This document shows, one piece after another, positions 1 through 14,100 of a stretch of 64,000 bases of DNA. The DNA lies in NCBI RefSeq assembly GCF_000524195.1, contig NW_020170381.1, forward strand, positions 2,648,714 through 2,712,713, written 5' to 3'. The position numbers and the translations under genes were made by a program. This DNA is from Echinococcus granulosus (lineage: Eukaryota; Platyhelminthes; Cestoda; Cyclophyllidea; Taeniidae). The notes below the pieces were generated by a model. The model worked only from the letters and a program-made list of their open reading frames with translations. It was not told where the DNA came from and ran no database searches. How positions within the stretch are numbered: the stretch's first letter is position 1; every line of letters begins with the position of its first letter.

Positions 1-1447
1 AAAATCGCCCCTTTGTCAAAACAATCATATATTTCGGTAGGTAACTTTTTCAATGCTGAAAAAAAATTGATTAGAGGGTTTCTGCTTGACACATGAAAAG
101 TGCGTCGACAAGTGACGCGACACCACCACCGCCGCTATCATTGCCAAGATAGCCGAATCGAATCGCAGCTCGAACCACCCATACCAGACAGGTGGATGAA
201 CAGCCAGGACATGCAGTCAACGCAGCGAATAAATTAGGCTCGTGTGGAGGTCAGTGTGCAACCTGTGCTGTGTCTGCACCCTCATTCGGTTGTAAGGACC
301 AAATAAACCCTGCCAAAGATGCGCTTGGTGAGGTAGGCAGCCCCGACAAAATTCAAACAGCAACAGCAAGGTGGTGTTTCAGGATTCCCCGTTTAGTTGG
401 AAAGGTTAAGGCGGAAGAGCGGCCAAACCCCGCATATCGACAATGCATCATGTTATCCGAACAATTGGCACGAAAAAACGAAAGGGAAAAAACGTGTATC
501 CCTAACCCTTTATAATCCACCACGTAAAAATGAAATAAAAAAGTCATGATAAACTAACATTTTGAATTTTTAAACGTAGAGACTGTCACAGTAGACTTTG
601 ACCGATTCTGAATTTCGGTGTACCTGATTTTATAAAACACTGACACCCGTCTCATATAAAAAATCATCTACCATGCTAGTAGAACCAGCTGTTTGAGGTC
701 TCATCATCCAATTAGTTGGAAAATAATTAAGGTATTGCGAAAAGACACTGCTTTATGAATATTTTGTTGCGAAATTAACGAGGATGCAGATCCAATTGGG
801 GACAACCTTGGATTCCGATGCATGATCATGCATCTGCGGGCGAGTAGGATGATCTAATATTCATAGCTCTTAATATAACCACCGCACTAGCATCGGAAAG
901 AGCAAAAAAGACGTTTCTTGGTTAACACGTTGCTCTAAATGTGCTAGTTGTAAATGCCTGAGGCTATTACAGGATGGACAAACAGGAGCTCGTACATCTT
1001 ACTACGTCCGTTTTCCTACGTTATTCGCAAGGAGCAGCTCAAAAACAGCGATATGCACGTAATTTCTTAACCACGAGATAAAATTTTAATTCCATGTATA
1101 TTTACCGCATGCAAATTTTTCCACAGTCAGTGCATTAACCGATTGAATAAAGGGGTTATACGTGAGGAGCTCCAAGTAAACCATTTTCATTTAAAAGGGC
1201 ACTGAAGAGATCAGAACATTAGATTACAGGGATACTCACGTAAGCAATATAAATACATTTTCTTAAAAGAATACCGAGCTTCTTTTGCACTTTAGCTAAT
1301 GATGATCAACGTAGTGGATATTCCCCATACAAAGGTCCACATTATCTCTATTTAAACAACTTGTATTTTCCGTTCCTTCTTCCAAATGTACGCTAGTGAT
1401 ATTCCTTATTCAATTAGCGAATATGGATGCGTAATCCCAGTGCATAC
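1..1447. other. Left edge, no gene resolved
   Basis: I see no exon with conserved content here on either strand. If the liprin-alpha gene continues past its exon 14, this is intron sequence and the SAM-domain exons lie outside the window. The plus-strand open frame at 192-515 has no recognisable motif and no convincing splice context. Confidence 0.5.
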
Positions 1448-2100
1448 CGTAGGGAGTTAGTTTTCCGCCCTGTTGTTGTTGCTGTTGTCTCTGCTGCGCC
1501 AACTGATACAGGTGCTGTTGCTGCATCTCCTTGTGTCGAAGAAACTGCAAATGCTGTTGTTGTTGTTGCTGTAGCAGCTGCTTTTGTTGAATCTGGGCCG
1601 TAGCCTGTGGGTTGTAGGTGATGCCCAGAGACGGTGAAGTGGATGCGAATCGCTGTTGGTGGTGGATTATAGGGCTTTGTGGCAGCCCAATTTGTGGCTG
1701 GTCCTTTCCGCCACGCTTGAAGATCCGGCCCAGAGTGCCAGTGATCGACTTCTTCTTACTCGGCGTAGGTGACGGTGAGAACTGCGAGGCAGCCGCCCCG
1801 ACGCGCTGGAGCAACATTAGTTTGGCAGCGCCAAGGGTGGCCGCAGCGGTGGTAGTGGTGATGGTGGAGAGGGCGACGGAGGTAGGAAGAAGTTGGTGAT
1901 GGAAGTGGGTGCCAATCAAAGGCACGTCGCCTTCATGCGGAAAGTGGGTGTTGTATGGTGAGGAGGCGGGCACGAGGCCACCAAGGGCGAGTTGCTTCGG
2001 TGCGTTTGCAACTGTGGGGTCAGACTTTGAGGACGCGCTAGAGCCGGGGCTCTCTAACAGCGCTCCAGAAGTGGCCACCGGCACATTTCCCATGGGAGCC
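1448..2100 (-). CDS. PPFIA: Liprin-alpha exon 14: KKKS motif and polyglutamine
   Basis: Acceptor ccttttag, then a one-base phase that completes an Arg codon from exon 13. The exon carries [15 protein letters not shown], matching the Lys-rich KKKSIKSSIGRLFGKK-type block that precedes the SAM domains in the family, followed by a glutamine-rich tail. Two ends are possible: donor gtatgc at 1447 (phase 1), leading to SAM exons outside the window, or read-through to TGA at 1410-1412, giving a protein without SAM domains. Confidence 0.8.
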
Positions 2101-5100
2101 CTAAAAGGATGCCTGAACAAAGCTGTATATTGTCAGAAAAGCGAGTTATCCGCCAAGACTCTAAACAATTTAATTTTTTGGAATCAACATGCAGAGAGCT
2201 GTACAAAGTTATCAGCCCGGAAAAGGAAGCATCTATAAAAATTATTCAAACCAGATTTAATTAAATCAAATAATTAAAAATTAGGTGCGCAAATCATACT
2301 AGAATTGTTTTTTGACTGTTTTATCAGCGAAATTTGTTGGTAATTTATTGGGTACCTGATAGTTTTGACTTTTTCCGTATTTTACAAGNNNNNNNNNNNN
2401 NNNNNNNNNNNNNNNNNNNNNNNNNNNNNNNNNNNNNNNNNNNNNNNNNNNNNNNNNNNNNNNNNNNNNNNNNNNNNNNNNNNNNNNNAGTTTTGACTTT
2501 TTCCGTATTTTTACAAGTAGGCGGTAAAAGTTAAAATGGGGTTGGCTAACATTAGGCGCTGTTCACGCCAAGTCAGGTACCGCTCATGAACAATGAGAAT
2601 GAGCCATTCAGCAGCATAACAGTATCCAAAACAGTTCATGCTTTCCGTGGAAAGTCATCCATGCAAGAGCTAATCAGCCCGCGTGCGGTGCTACTGATCC
2701 GGGATGATAGCAAGGTGTACGTGCTTCAGTGTGTATTGCTTCACAAGTGGTACCTAGGGCGCACTGCACTACCGGAGACGGCAATGCGGTAAGAGGGGAC
2801 GGAGTGACGCCGGTGGCTGGGGCCTGGGGGTGGCTCAGGGGAGGCGGGAGGTTGCGCAATGGTTGCAGAGGGAACGCGAAATTGGGGCTTAGGCGGCACC
2901 GGACTGGCCGAGTTGGGGCGGCCACTCTCATTCAGTCTCAGGGCTTCCGCTTCCATCAGGTGCTGGAGGCTGCGGTTACGGCCGCTACTGCTCGCAACGG
3001 ATTGGAGTTTGTAAGCAGTGTTACAAGCACACAACACTCGCGCGTGTACATGTGTACGTGAACGATCACAACAATTATCAATGGGGTGTGACAGTATGTA
3101 GACCCAAATCAATCCGACAGAACGCCAATATCTTCAAAAACTCCCCCAGATGGGATACATTGATAGACTTGGACACAAAATACCCTTACATGACATTTTA
3201 GAGCAAAGTTACAATGATACTGTACAGGTACTACACCTATCCCATTGTTAAACTGATCCCATTCCAGAAAAAAATGGAAGATTATCAAGAAAATGCACCC
3301 ACAAACAGTATTACGCACACTGTAAACATTTGTGAGTGATTAAGTGAATCAACCATCAGGAGTCAGAAAAGAGAGTAACATGTGACTTACAAAATGCGAG
3401 CAGTGCTAGAGGTATTAGATTGTCTCAAAGGAGAGGGAGCACTGACGCCGTTTATTGATTGGTTGGGATAGGCCTGTCCTAAACTGCTGGAAGCCCTCTG
3501 AACGGGATAGGAGAGGTCCTCGGGAACCTAGAAAGGGTACACGCATTCACACTCATAATTAGCTATAAATAAATTTAGAGAGAAAGGTCAGATTGGGTGC
3601 AGCAGAGCATTCATGAGCGGGCGTTAGGTTCAGAGGGAGAGGTGAGAACGAGACTATGCAGAAACGGGATTAACCAATAGGCTGAGAAATGGCTACAGCT
3701 CGTCTCAAGAGATCAGGTATTTCGTAATCGGGACAGAGTTGCGGTTTTTTGTGCAGAAGAGTAACAGAGAAGCATTAAAAATTTAGACACTTTGCAGATT
3801 TTGTAGATTTTAGGTGAAAACGACTAGGATACGTGCAGCATTAATTTCCAAGATACCTTTAAGATGGAGATAGAGTATCTTGCAAATGCAATAAGTTGTG
3901 CGAAAAGAAAAAACAGAACTAAGGACATGTAATTATGCACTATTATGAGCTGAAATGGTCATTGGACTTGTGCCGCCGGATGTTAGCAATTACCTTATCG
4001 GATGACTTTGTTGCATCATAAATTCTGAACTATTGTGCGTAAACCGACTCGCAGTGCCACTAAATCTACAGCGTAGTGTGTACATTTCTGATACACTAGA
4101 AACTCTCCAACGTAATGTCATATTCTTATTGATATGATGAGAAGGCGGAAGATGCGTAATCGCCATTCACAATCCGTAATGAATGTGGGGAAGGAAAAGC
4201 CCGATGGCTTCGGTTTACGTTAATCGCGTGCGGACGGAGCGCATCCGCCACTGCGATGGTATACAGCTGCGATAAAATTAACGAACTTAGGTAATTTAGC
4301 GGTACGACAAAGGAAAGCGAATTACTAGTATCTGAAAAAGATCGAACGTATTAAGCAAACAACCGATTCAATCCCGATTCAACAGTATCTCTTATCAAAA
4401 TTAAATAAAAAAGTGGGTTTGATACAAAGAAGTTAGTACTCCGTGTTTTGATAAATGTAGCTATAAAAACGAGATTCTGCCTGGAGTACAGGTGACTCCC
4501 TTTTCTGAATTACCTTCGGACATTTATTTACCCGATTTGAATCACTATCCATTCTGTCGTTTAAATCGGTACAACAATGTTCTCATTTGAAACTTAAGAC
4601 CGCCTCTTAAATTAAGATGTAGGCTTTGATGGGATACTCCAAAATTAAAAACGATGAAGCGGTTATGTGATTGTGGGCGTAAAATTGTCGCCTAGCGCGT
4701 GCAATTAGAGTGCGTGCGTATCGTGCTGGTAGCCTGCAATGGCATGCTGCAGAGGGTCACACAGGGGAGCCCGCGTTCCACAAAGGTGGCGCGCATGATG
4801 CAGTGGCAGCGGTAGTGGCGGCAGAAAAAGATAATTACGGCGGCAGAAGAGGCGTCTTCAAGTTAACACGTGTGTACCTTCTCGCCGTTGTTCTCCGGTC
4901 GCCACATCTGCAACTGACTGACGCTAACGTTGTCCGGGCCAAATTCATAGGGGCTCTCCTGCGGATTACTAGTCATGACGGATGAACCCTGTCTTTGTAC
5001 CGGCTCAGGATTCGAACGCTGGCGTTGAAAATGACTCTCGGCTGGTGCGATACCGTCATACTCGTTTAGTGCCTGTGGCTGAAAATCATGTTTTATGGGC

Positions 5101-8100
5101 TGACTAGTTTATCAGGCAGCAAATGAAGGGGTAAGCATTACCATCTGGTCAAAATTGGAGAAAACCGGCAAAAAGGCTACGATAAACGTGTAGGAACCAA
5201 ACATTATAAAATTCATATGGAGCTGCTCTCGAATGTTTAGTGGCGGAGCAAACTGTGAATGGTATTTCAGTCACCCACTGGATGTAGGTAGTTAAACTGA
5301 GATTAGTGCTTAGTGATGTAAATAAATCCTGATTTTGAGGCGATGGGATAATGAATGCATTTAACAAAGCTTAGACTCGTTTCATTTTTCATTTTTCCAT
5401 AGAATAGGCAAAACCCTGGCGTGTCAACGAGTGGGAAAGAATGATCAAGTATGTTTAAATTGAAGTCCCACAAAAAGCCCTTCAAGGTGGCGAGTCAAAT
5501 GCATGCATTAAAGAAAACGAAAAGGGGAGCACTAACCTGACAGAGGAGCTGTGCCATGGCTGAGTTGGCACGCTGTGGAGCTGGGGTACCGCCAGGGAAG
5601 AGGGGTCCCGCGCGCCCCGTCGTGTAAGGGTAGTGGGTTGCAGCGGCAACAGTTGCACGATGCGCAGGAACCATGGAGGCCCCGTAACCGGTGGTTATGA
5701 CGGTATGCAGAGTGGTAGGAGTGCCCACTCGGCCCGTGAGCGGAGATGGCGGTGGTGACCAGCCTGTAGGGCCGAAACCGGGAAGGTGCGGAGGCACCGA
5801 GGAGGCGATGGTAGTCCCCCGGCTGCCGCCGCCTGCTTGCTGGTGCACTGCTGCAGTTGTTGCTGTTGCCTCGAAGAGGTATGGATTCGAATGCTGCACG
5901 ACGCGCGACTCCAACTCTTCTGCCAGTTGCTCCGTGTTCTGTTTCTCCTCCTGTCACAACAGCACACATACATATTGCCCTGACATCACTTCTGGTATTG
6001 TGCCAGTTTATCACCCAAATCACGTTCATACCACTTACCTATTAAATGCGTTAACACTTTAAATTGCTACCGCAATGGGTTTTGGGCGGAAAATTTCAAA
6101 TGGTTAGGTCAAAACTGATGAGAAGTCTATTATAGTAGTAATTGACTTATCCACTAGCTATCTTAAAAAAATAATAATTTGTGGTTTTATGCAATACGAG
6201 TAAAAAGGAGGTTTGGTAGAAGAACACGAAAAAGGGTCTAAAGTGTGCGGTGGTGACCAACATGAATATTTTATACCACGACCCGAGGGAGGACTAGAAG
6301 TGCAATACCACTTGTAAGGCAATGTGTTTTTGCTCGGTATTCGAGAAGAAGATAACTCTAATCTAAATTTCCCTGGACGCATTTTATAGGTGCATTTGGA
6401 AGAAAAAAGCAGGCGTGCGGAAGCAGCAGCTGTGGCGGTAGCGATGGTGGCTGTTTGCCCTCCGATGCGGATAAGAAGCGAATCGGTATGATGTTTGAGC
6501 GGCTTCCATTTTTAAGAACCGTTCGTTTTGTGCTTCCAAAAAGGGGTTAAAGGGAATTCGAACACCGATTACCATCTTTTTCTTTTAAATAACAATACAT
6601 ACAAACTCTCCGGCGTTAAAATCCCAATATCTGAGATGAATGTGAAAAAAAGGTACGGATGGCCAAATCTACTTAGTTCCCGGCATTGCGCAGAGACAAA
6701 ACTCAGTTCAGTTTACCCTTCCAGAAGCTCTCAAATGTTTCGCGATGGCACCGAGCGTAGCAAATGTTTGGTGTCAACGAGGAATGGGAAAGCGAAACAG
6801 AGCATGAAAATAACAATACTTGCGTTTTTCCCAACCCACTAAAGCTTACTCATTGGCTTGGGGAGAAGTCACGGAAAGGTTGTATTTTGCCAAAATTAGT
6901 GAATTCATTGATAGAAAAAACACGCAATGCAAATACTGGAATCACCATACAAACTCATGGAATATATTTTAATGGTTCATTTTCATGGCATCAGAATGCA
7001 GCAGCGTCTCGTGCAAGTTGATGATTGTCAAGAGTCTTCTCGAGAATAAAATATTTGTCGTCAAATTTGCTGCACCGAAATTCAACTAATCGAACGGATA
7101 CTGCTAGACAGAAAAATCAGCAGTAAGATGCGAGATGTGAGTGGAACGGAAACTATGCATTAAAACAGGTTTTTCGTTAATTTTTGGTGAATCTTGACTA
7201 TTTATTCGATGATTGCCTAGGTACGAAAGAAGGTTTTTGTGCATTCGATGCTCTTCAATTTAACATCTGTTTAAGACAAATATCACATATGGCTTTTGAA
7301 AATTCGCATTATAGAAATGTCTTTATAACGGCCCCGAGGATCGTCAATACGTCGTACCTCCGCGCATTATTCATGTATAACGTCGGGTGGCACATCTCGA
7401 TATTATGCGGTTGGTGTTAATAAAAGTCATATCGCCATACCTGAATTAGTTTGATTTCGTTGTTGATTGCATCCAATTGATCCTGAATTAGTAATGCAAG
7501 CGCCTGGGCGTCGCTGGTGTTTTGAGAGTTCGCGGTGGGCTTGCTATCGGCGGAGAGGTTCGCTGAGACGGCAGTTGAAGGGCTAATGACATTGGTCGGA
7601 CCATCCACACTCTAAAGTGCGAAATAAAAGGACAATAACATCTTGAGTCCAGTAATAATCAGCCCCGCAAACATTTTTACTTAGCATTTTTTGAAGCCCT
7701 TTAATTAAGCAAAAAGGTTATTTGAAAATGACTATATTCGTCTCCTTTCAATTCCTCTTTCCAATGCGGTAGCAAAGCTCACGCTTATTGGTTCACAGAA
7801 ACACTAAAAATTGACCAGACTCCTTCTAACAACTCCCTGCATCCACATCAGTGGGAAATAAATGAACAAAACGACTTAAGCATACAAATGGAAGGATAAT
7901 CATCTACGATACTTTTTGTCGCAAAATATGTGACGTAAGTCAAGACGCCAACATGTCTTCCTCTAGCTCTCATACTAGCTGGAACGTACATAATTGACTT
8001 TTCATTCGTCGATAATATATTGCCTATTTAGACTCTGGAAGCAAGGGAAGTATTCCAATAATGTTGGGACTCAGCTTATTTTAAAAATATCTATGCCATT

Positions 8101-11100
8101 AGGAGACCGAATTATTTGATCCTTCACATCCTTGCGGAAATAAGCAGATTCGATGTTTTTAAATTTAGCATCGCGAGGCACAGAGGGGATTAAAGACATC
8201 GCCTTCCAACTTGCGCAGGGAAGGTGACACTGATGTCGCACTTCCTTGGAAGAAGTGAGTCCCGAACTGGGTTTGTGACGCGTTATTCTCCTACCAACGG
8301 ATGATTCATCCCAAAAGTCACCTTTGCATTCGAATTTCGTGGGTTTGAATGTCACATACTCAAGCATTGCTACATGCAGTCTTTGAGACTTTGTAGCTGC
8401 ACCGGGAGGCCAACCTAATGTTCTTCGGATTGCATCAGCATTACCATGGTTACATTTCACCAATGCACATTCGGACTACGCACCTACAACAGCCATTCAT
8501 GTTCTACCTGAGGGAGTGTAATTATTGAGAGCATACCTTCTTTAGAACAAGAATTGTAGCTGATAAAGAATTGAAAAGAAAACTTACATTTTTAACTTGC
8601 GATGAGTTTCTGGCAAGTGAACCACTGCCGAAGCCAGAATAGCTGTCGTCTAAAATGCGAAGAAGGGCACTAGTTCAGCAAGCCTAAATAGTGCGTGAGT
8701 GAAGTGATAAACGGGTAAGAGGGAGTTACAACCGATCGGTTTAAGTAGACAGAAAATCGAATTTAAGGAGGATTATGGTAAGCCCTGTGAATGGGGAGTA
8801 CACGCTTTTTTAATCGTGCATAAATAAGCCATTGTGTTTACTAACCATCTGGGATCACACAACTCCAGGTAAATAGAATGGAAATGATCAAATTACACTT
8901 TTTCCCGCTCCTTTTGGAAATCGCCGATATTAACGACAGCCTATTCCAATATGATTGAACATGCGTGTAAAGAAGTTCCCCTTTACATCTATGTCCAAAT
9001 GTGAGTTGCCGGACTTCGAAAACCTTCAGGCAGATTACTACATGTCTAATCAAAAAATCTAGTTTTAACAATAACCCGATAACTTTGGTGGCGGTGAAAA
9101 CCAGTAGGTTTTCAATGTTGTTCATGTCCCCTAATAAAAGTAAATTAATTGATAAAATTTATGTGCATCAGATTCGAAGGCGCATAGAAAGGTCGAAAGT
9201 AAGGGACCGACTTTTTTTGCACAAAAAACATTAACAGCGCATTAAAACAAAGTGTGATGGGCTTAGCAAGTTTTGAACGAGAAATCTTCATTCATGCATT
9301 GTAAAATTGCAGGAAACACGCGTCTGCTACTACAGCCTGCATCTGACACCAATGATAAGCTCCGTGTTTTCGCAGTGTTTAAGAGTCAGTCTCGAAAGGA
9401 GAGAACAGCATAGGATTGGCCATGTTTGCGAGATGCTATTTATGACCCCACAAAAGATGGCGCATATGTGCGTAAATAGTATTTGAACCCGTACCTCAAC
9501 ATAAGGGAACATGATTTGAGGTTTCGCATCCGGTAACAAAACATTTGGAATATATTTAGCCATTCCGTACGTCGACATTGGAAAAGCTATAGCACTAGAT
9601 AAGAACACCCAATGGCTTGCCACTTTGACGCTATCGACTGCAAAGTGAAACAGTTGACTGTCTTCATGCAAAAATCCGTATCAAATGGTATAAGCTTCTT
9701 GACAGAACTCGTTCTACCGGATCCATCTATAATATACTGCCGTTGTGCAAACTAAGATAGATCGAAATGTGAGTTGAAGAATTAGACCTTCACATTTTAC
9801 TGAGTAAAGGGTGTGACACTCAATTTTACCGCGACTTTAAAAATAGCTTTTCAACTTCAGGAGGAAGATCAACTTATAGGGTCCCGAAAGCCTGTACGTG
9901 TTTTGCCAGTTCTACTTATCAAGTTTTCGGGCAAATTTAAACATCTGATCCACAAAATGGGATTAAGAAGCTAACCCCAAAACTAGGTCGTAGTTGTAGA
10001 AGGCACAGCTTTCCCTAAAAAAGCAGTAGTAGACCGCCACCGAGTGCGATCGCGAAAGCAGTGTCCTTAAGGTGTGTCAAAAAACCATCGCTGCTAGTGA
10101 ATCACAGCGTGTTGCAAGCAAGGGTCAGCGGTGCCAAGCGGTGACTAAGGCCAACCCTACGCGAACGGCATCATCGAGATGCGTCAGCAGCTAATAGATA
10201 CCGTATTCTCTGTAGTGCAAAGATACCCACACACACACACGCACACCCGCAGACACACCGGATACGCGTAAGCGGCCAATCGATTGCTGGACACACGCAT
10301 GCACATCAGATAGTGTATGCATGCGTGTGTGGGTGTGTGTAAGAGGTCGACACAGATGGACACGTGTGTGCACGCGAGTGCGTACGTGTGTGTTGTTGTA
10401 AGCCTAGACACGTATATCCGTAGCCGCCCGCTGATGCGATGTGAGAAATCGAGGGTCGGCGGCACACAAGTGCAGACACACACACACGCGTACAAACGTG
10501 GCACTTCGTTTTTGGACAAGCAGCACACCTAGGCCTCAACGATGCGGCGGCAGCGACAATATTCAACAGTGCGGCCACTAAGGCCATAAGGACCTTTCCC
10601 ATATGGTAAAATACGATCAAGCAGTCATGTAACTGTGCCTTGTCATCCAAAACAAACCGTAGCAACAAATTTGTGTATGACGAGTGGGAGGAAAGAAACA
10701 AATCATCGCGAAAGTGTGTTGAAAACCTCACCGGAAGTGCCTGTGTAACCTTGAAAAGGTGTATGTGGTGGCCAGAACGGTGGTAATCGGAAAAGATGGA
10801 TGTTGAATATGACTCGCAGTAGATTCATTTGGCATCCACCGACTGGGCGTGCACACGATTTCGGTTTTTCGCCTTAGATTGCACACGATTAGGAATTGGA
10901 AAAATCCTTAGCATCACTTTATGACAACATTACGATGGCCTCGACTTGATGATGATGTGATATGGTATACAGAAGACGCTATTCGCGTCTAAACGACAAT
11001 GTGAGTTTACATACCTATCTACAGTCACAAGCAGCATATCGCCTTGAAGGGGACAAAATTGGGCGGTTGGTACAGAAATGCTTGAGACAGCCAAGTAAGA

Positions 11101-14100
11101 AATCAAGTAACTCAAAATTCCAGAGTTTTGCATGCTAATTACTCACACTTAGACTTCATTTATAAAAGCGGCGAAAGGGTAGACGTAATCAACTTTATTA
11201 ATCTGGCAACGTAAAGATAACCCCTCTGTGCAACATGGCATGGCCATTTCCACCTTTTAGGTCACATCAGTAGCTGCCCTTACCTTAAATGTCCTATTCG
11301 TATGACCCGTGTCTTGATTCGTCTGGCGTAATGGCGGGCTTGTCTGATGCTCATAAAAGATAACGCTTACACGAATTTTAGTCTAATTATTTACTGAACC
11401 TAACCAAATAGAGCAGCAAGTGATAAGAATAAAACCGGTCTCATCTGCTGACAAGGTTAACTAATATTTCAAATTAGTGTGGAGCATTGCACTTAGTATA
11501 CGCAACGTTGGGCGTGTCACCTCGAATTTCAATTTCAAGCACCAAGCAACTAACAATTAACTTTCCAGATCCTTACTTAAAGATGAATTCTCCTTCTTAT
11601 ATGCAGTCCAGAAATATGTAATAGAATCTGCGAGCCTCCAATCATTGATGCTTCGAAAAAATGCATGCGTTGTAAATTTGTTTCACCCCCAAGAGCAAGA
11701 GTTTGAAGTGAAGGACTCCTTAGGTGGTACAAGTTCGTCACAATTCAACTAATGCTCTAACCGAAATCCAAATACCGTTTGGTGAAAGATAAGTCTATCA
11801 ATGGACCTAGACTTACTTGGTAACGTCCCACCAATTTTTTGCAACCGCCTCTCCTACCCTATTCGCTGTGTGCCTGAAATTTGAAACTCCTAATCAAGCA
11901 TCAGCTAGGAGGTCAATCAAAGGGACCAAAATTTACGTGTTTTGAAGGGCAAAAGACAGAAAATCTCCAATTCCTCATCTGGGCTAAGTAAACATGGACA
12001 CCTCTCAGTCACCGCAAGATTGGCAGACACAAATGGACGCTGTTGGTAAAATTCGTTGGATCCTGTAGGCTAAAATTTTATAGGCTGAGCTTCAATGACT
12101 TAGGATGAAAACCATTTCAACATAAGTGTGTTGCTTTCACGGGAGTCACATAAAAATAAGGGTTATTTTGACTTGTAGATATTAAATTTTTCACTGACAA
12201 AACATTTGTTACAGATGAATGGGGATGAAAAAGTGTACTTTAACAAAATAGCCTGATAACGAAAATGAGCTTCTGCATCAATTATGCAAGAAAGGAGATT
12301 TTCAAAAAAAAACAGATGTCATTTCAAGAAAGGCAGTCGATTCCACTTGAAGGCAGTGCTTTATGAAGGACCAAATAATATTCCTGAAAGCCAAGATTCC
12401 CTTCGTTTAACGAACTGACAACTATCATGGATAGCATGAAAAACGACACAGAGACCACCTCCAAGGTCAGCGGCACAACTTCTTGAAAAGTACTAAGAAC
12501 AATGAATGGGCACTATGTGTAACTCGGAGGTAAACATCAAGCGTTTCCACCGAATAACAGAGCAAAAGTGATGTTTCATTCCAATTTTTGGAACGTCGTG
12601 TCAAAATTGGCTATATTTTGATTACTGAGAACCATAATTTTGTCTGATTCAACAAAATGGCACCTGTTATTTTGGGTAAAAGAATGAACCAATCGGGCTC
12701 ACGAATATCACAACATTTCACACGGTAACTGAAACATTGTTCACATGTAAGCTAAAATTTATCGGCAAGTTGCAAGCATTTTAACAATAAATAAATACAC
12801 TCGACCGGTTTTACAAAACAGGCTAATCCGCACCGAGGCATTAACCTGTGAGGCGAAATCAAGTGCTCCTTTGGAAATCACATCAAGGAGGGGGTTAAAC
12901 AAATCCATCGCACAAAATCACATCTTAAGAACCCCTAAAGACGGCATTTAAAATTAATGGCGCAGGAATGTGCAGCACAGAGATCCACTTCCAGGCAGGT
13001 CTGGGAGCAGGCAGGCTCTATTTACATCTTGGATTTCCTTGCAATTACCACTTTTAATTGGAGTGCACCCTACGGGATTTCTGTGAGTTAATTAAGGATT
13101 CAAAAATTTTGCGATTCTGGGGCAATTTGGAAGGGAGCAAGCAGATAGCGTTAGTGCAATTATAAATTAGGCAGGAAAGCACACAAAAAATAAGGGAGAA
13201 GCGGTGCACAAAAGTGGCTAATACGAACACTTCGAAGGTATGATCGCAGATCCCCCGAAACAGTTCTTCTGGCGCCAACTTAGTGGGCCAGGTTTTTCGT
13301 GGGCTGAAAGGTAGAGGCTCGCAGGTCGGCGCAACAGGGACGCGCGCTGTGGCCGCACGGTGCCCGGCGTGCACCAAACTGCTACAAGACAGTGAACATT
13401 CCAGTTATGACAGTCTTGAGGGGTAAAGTGATTATTTTAAGCCAAAGCCCCACCCTGTGGACTTTAGCACAGTACTTTAAAGACGGATAGTCTAAAAAAA
13501 TGCTAACCACTGCCAAGTATAACCACCGCAACTAACTTGTGCGCTTGAAAAAATGTGGGCTAAGATATGCTGGCTACCTTTGGACCTCCGAGAAAGGATT
13601 TACTGGCACAACAAAACGAATAGGCTTTTCACAATTTGACACTTTCTCCAACAAGAAAAATTCCACAAGGATGCGTTCAGTATCGCAATGATGATTACAT
13701 TATCCAAGCGACCACTAGTTTAATTGGGATGTGAAGATAATGAAAGGAAACGACTATTCACTTCAGCAATCTTTTAACTGAATACAATCACTGAAGCAGA
13801 TATTGGCACATTCTATCCATCGAGAGCCTATGAATTTGCCGTGATAGGTTCAAGCTCCGAAAGACCCATCAAGTGGTAAGACGTAATGCTTCTGGCCATT
13901 TGAACGGGATTTGTGCCGGTCAAATGGGTAGTGCCCACCGTCATTTTAATCCCATAATTCGGCACTTGCCACAAGGAGTACAAAATCACCTTGCTCTCTT
14001 CCCTTCGGATTCATTTTTAACTATCTTTTTGTGTTAAACACTGTTCTTCACCGACACCATTCTTTACTCCTCAACTCATGTGAGCTTTAAGAACAAGAGG

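Noticed and set aside
192..515. 107-codon plus-strand open frame at the left edge
   Set aside because: Cys-rich start but no known domain, no upstream regulatory context and no splice partners.
8071..8463. 130-codon minus-strand open frame in liprin-alpha intron 7
   Set aside because: No match to a family I know; it falls where splice phases need no exon. Could be a transposon remnant, but nothing shows it.
9395..9450. Plus-strand [13 protein letters not shown], like the end of a LINE reverse transcriptase
   Set aside because: Too short, frame broken on both sides, and no other reverse transcriptase motif nearby.
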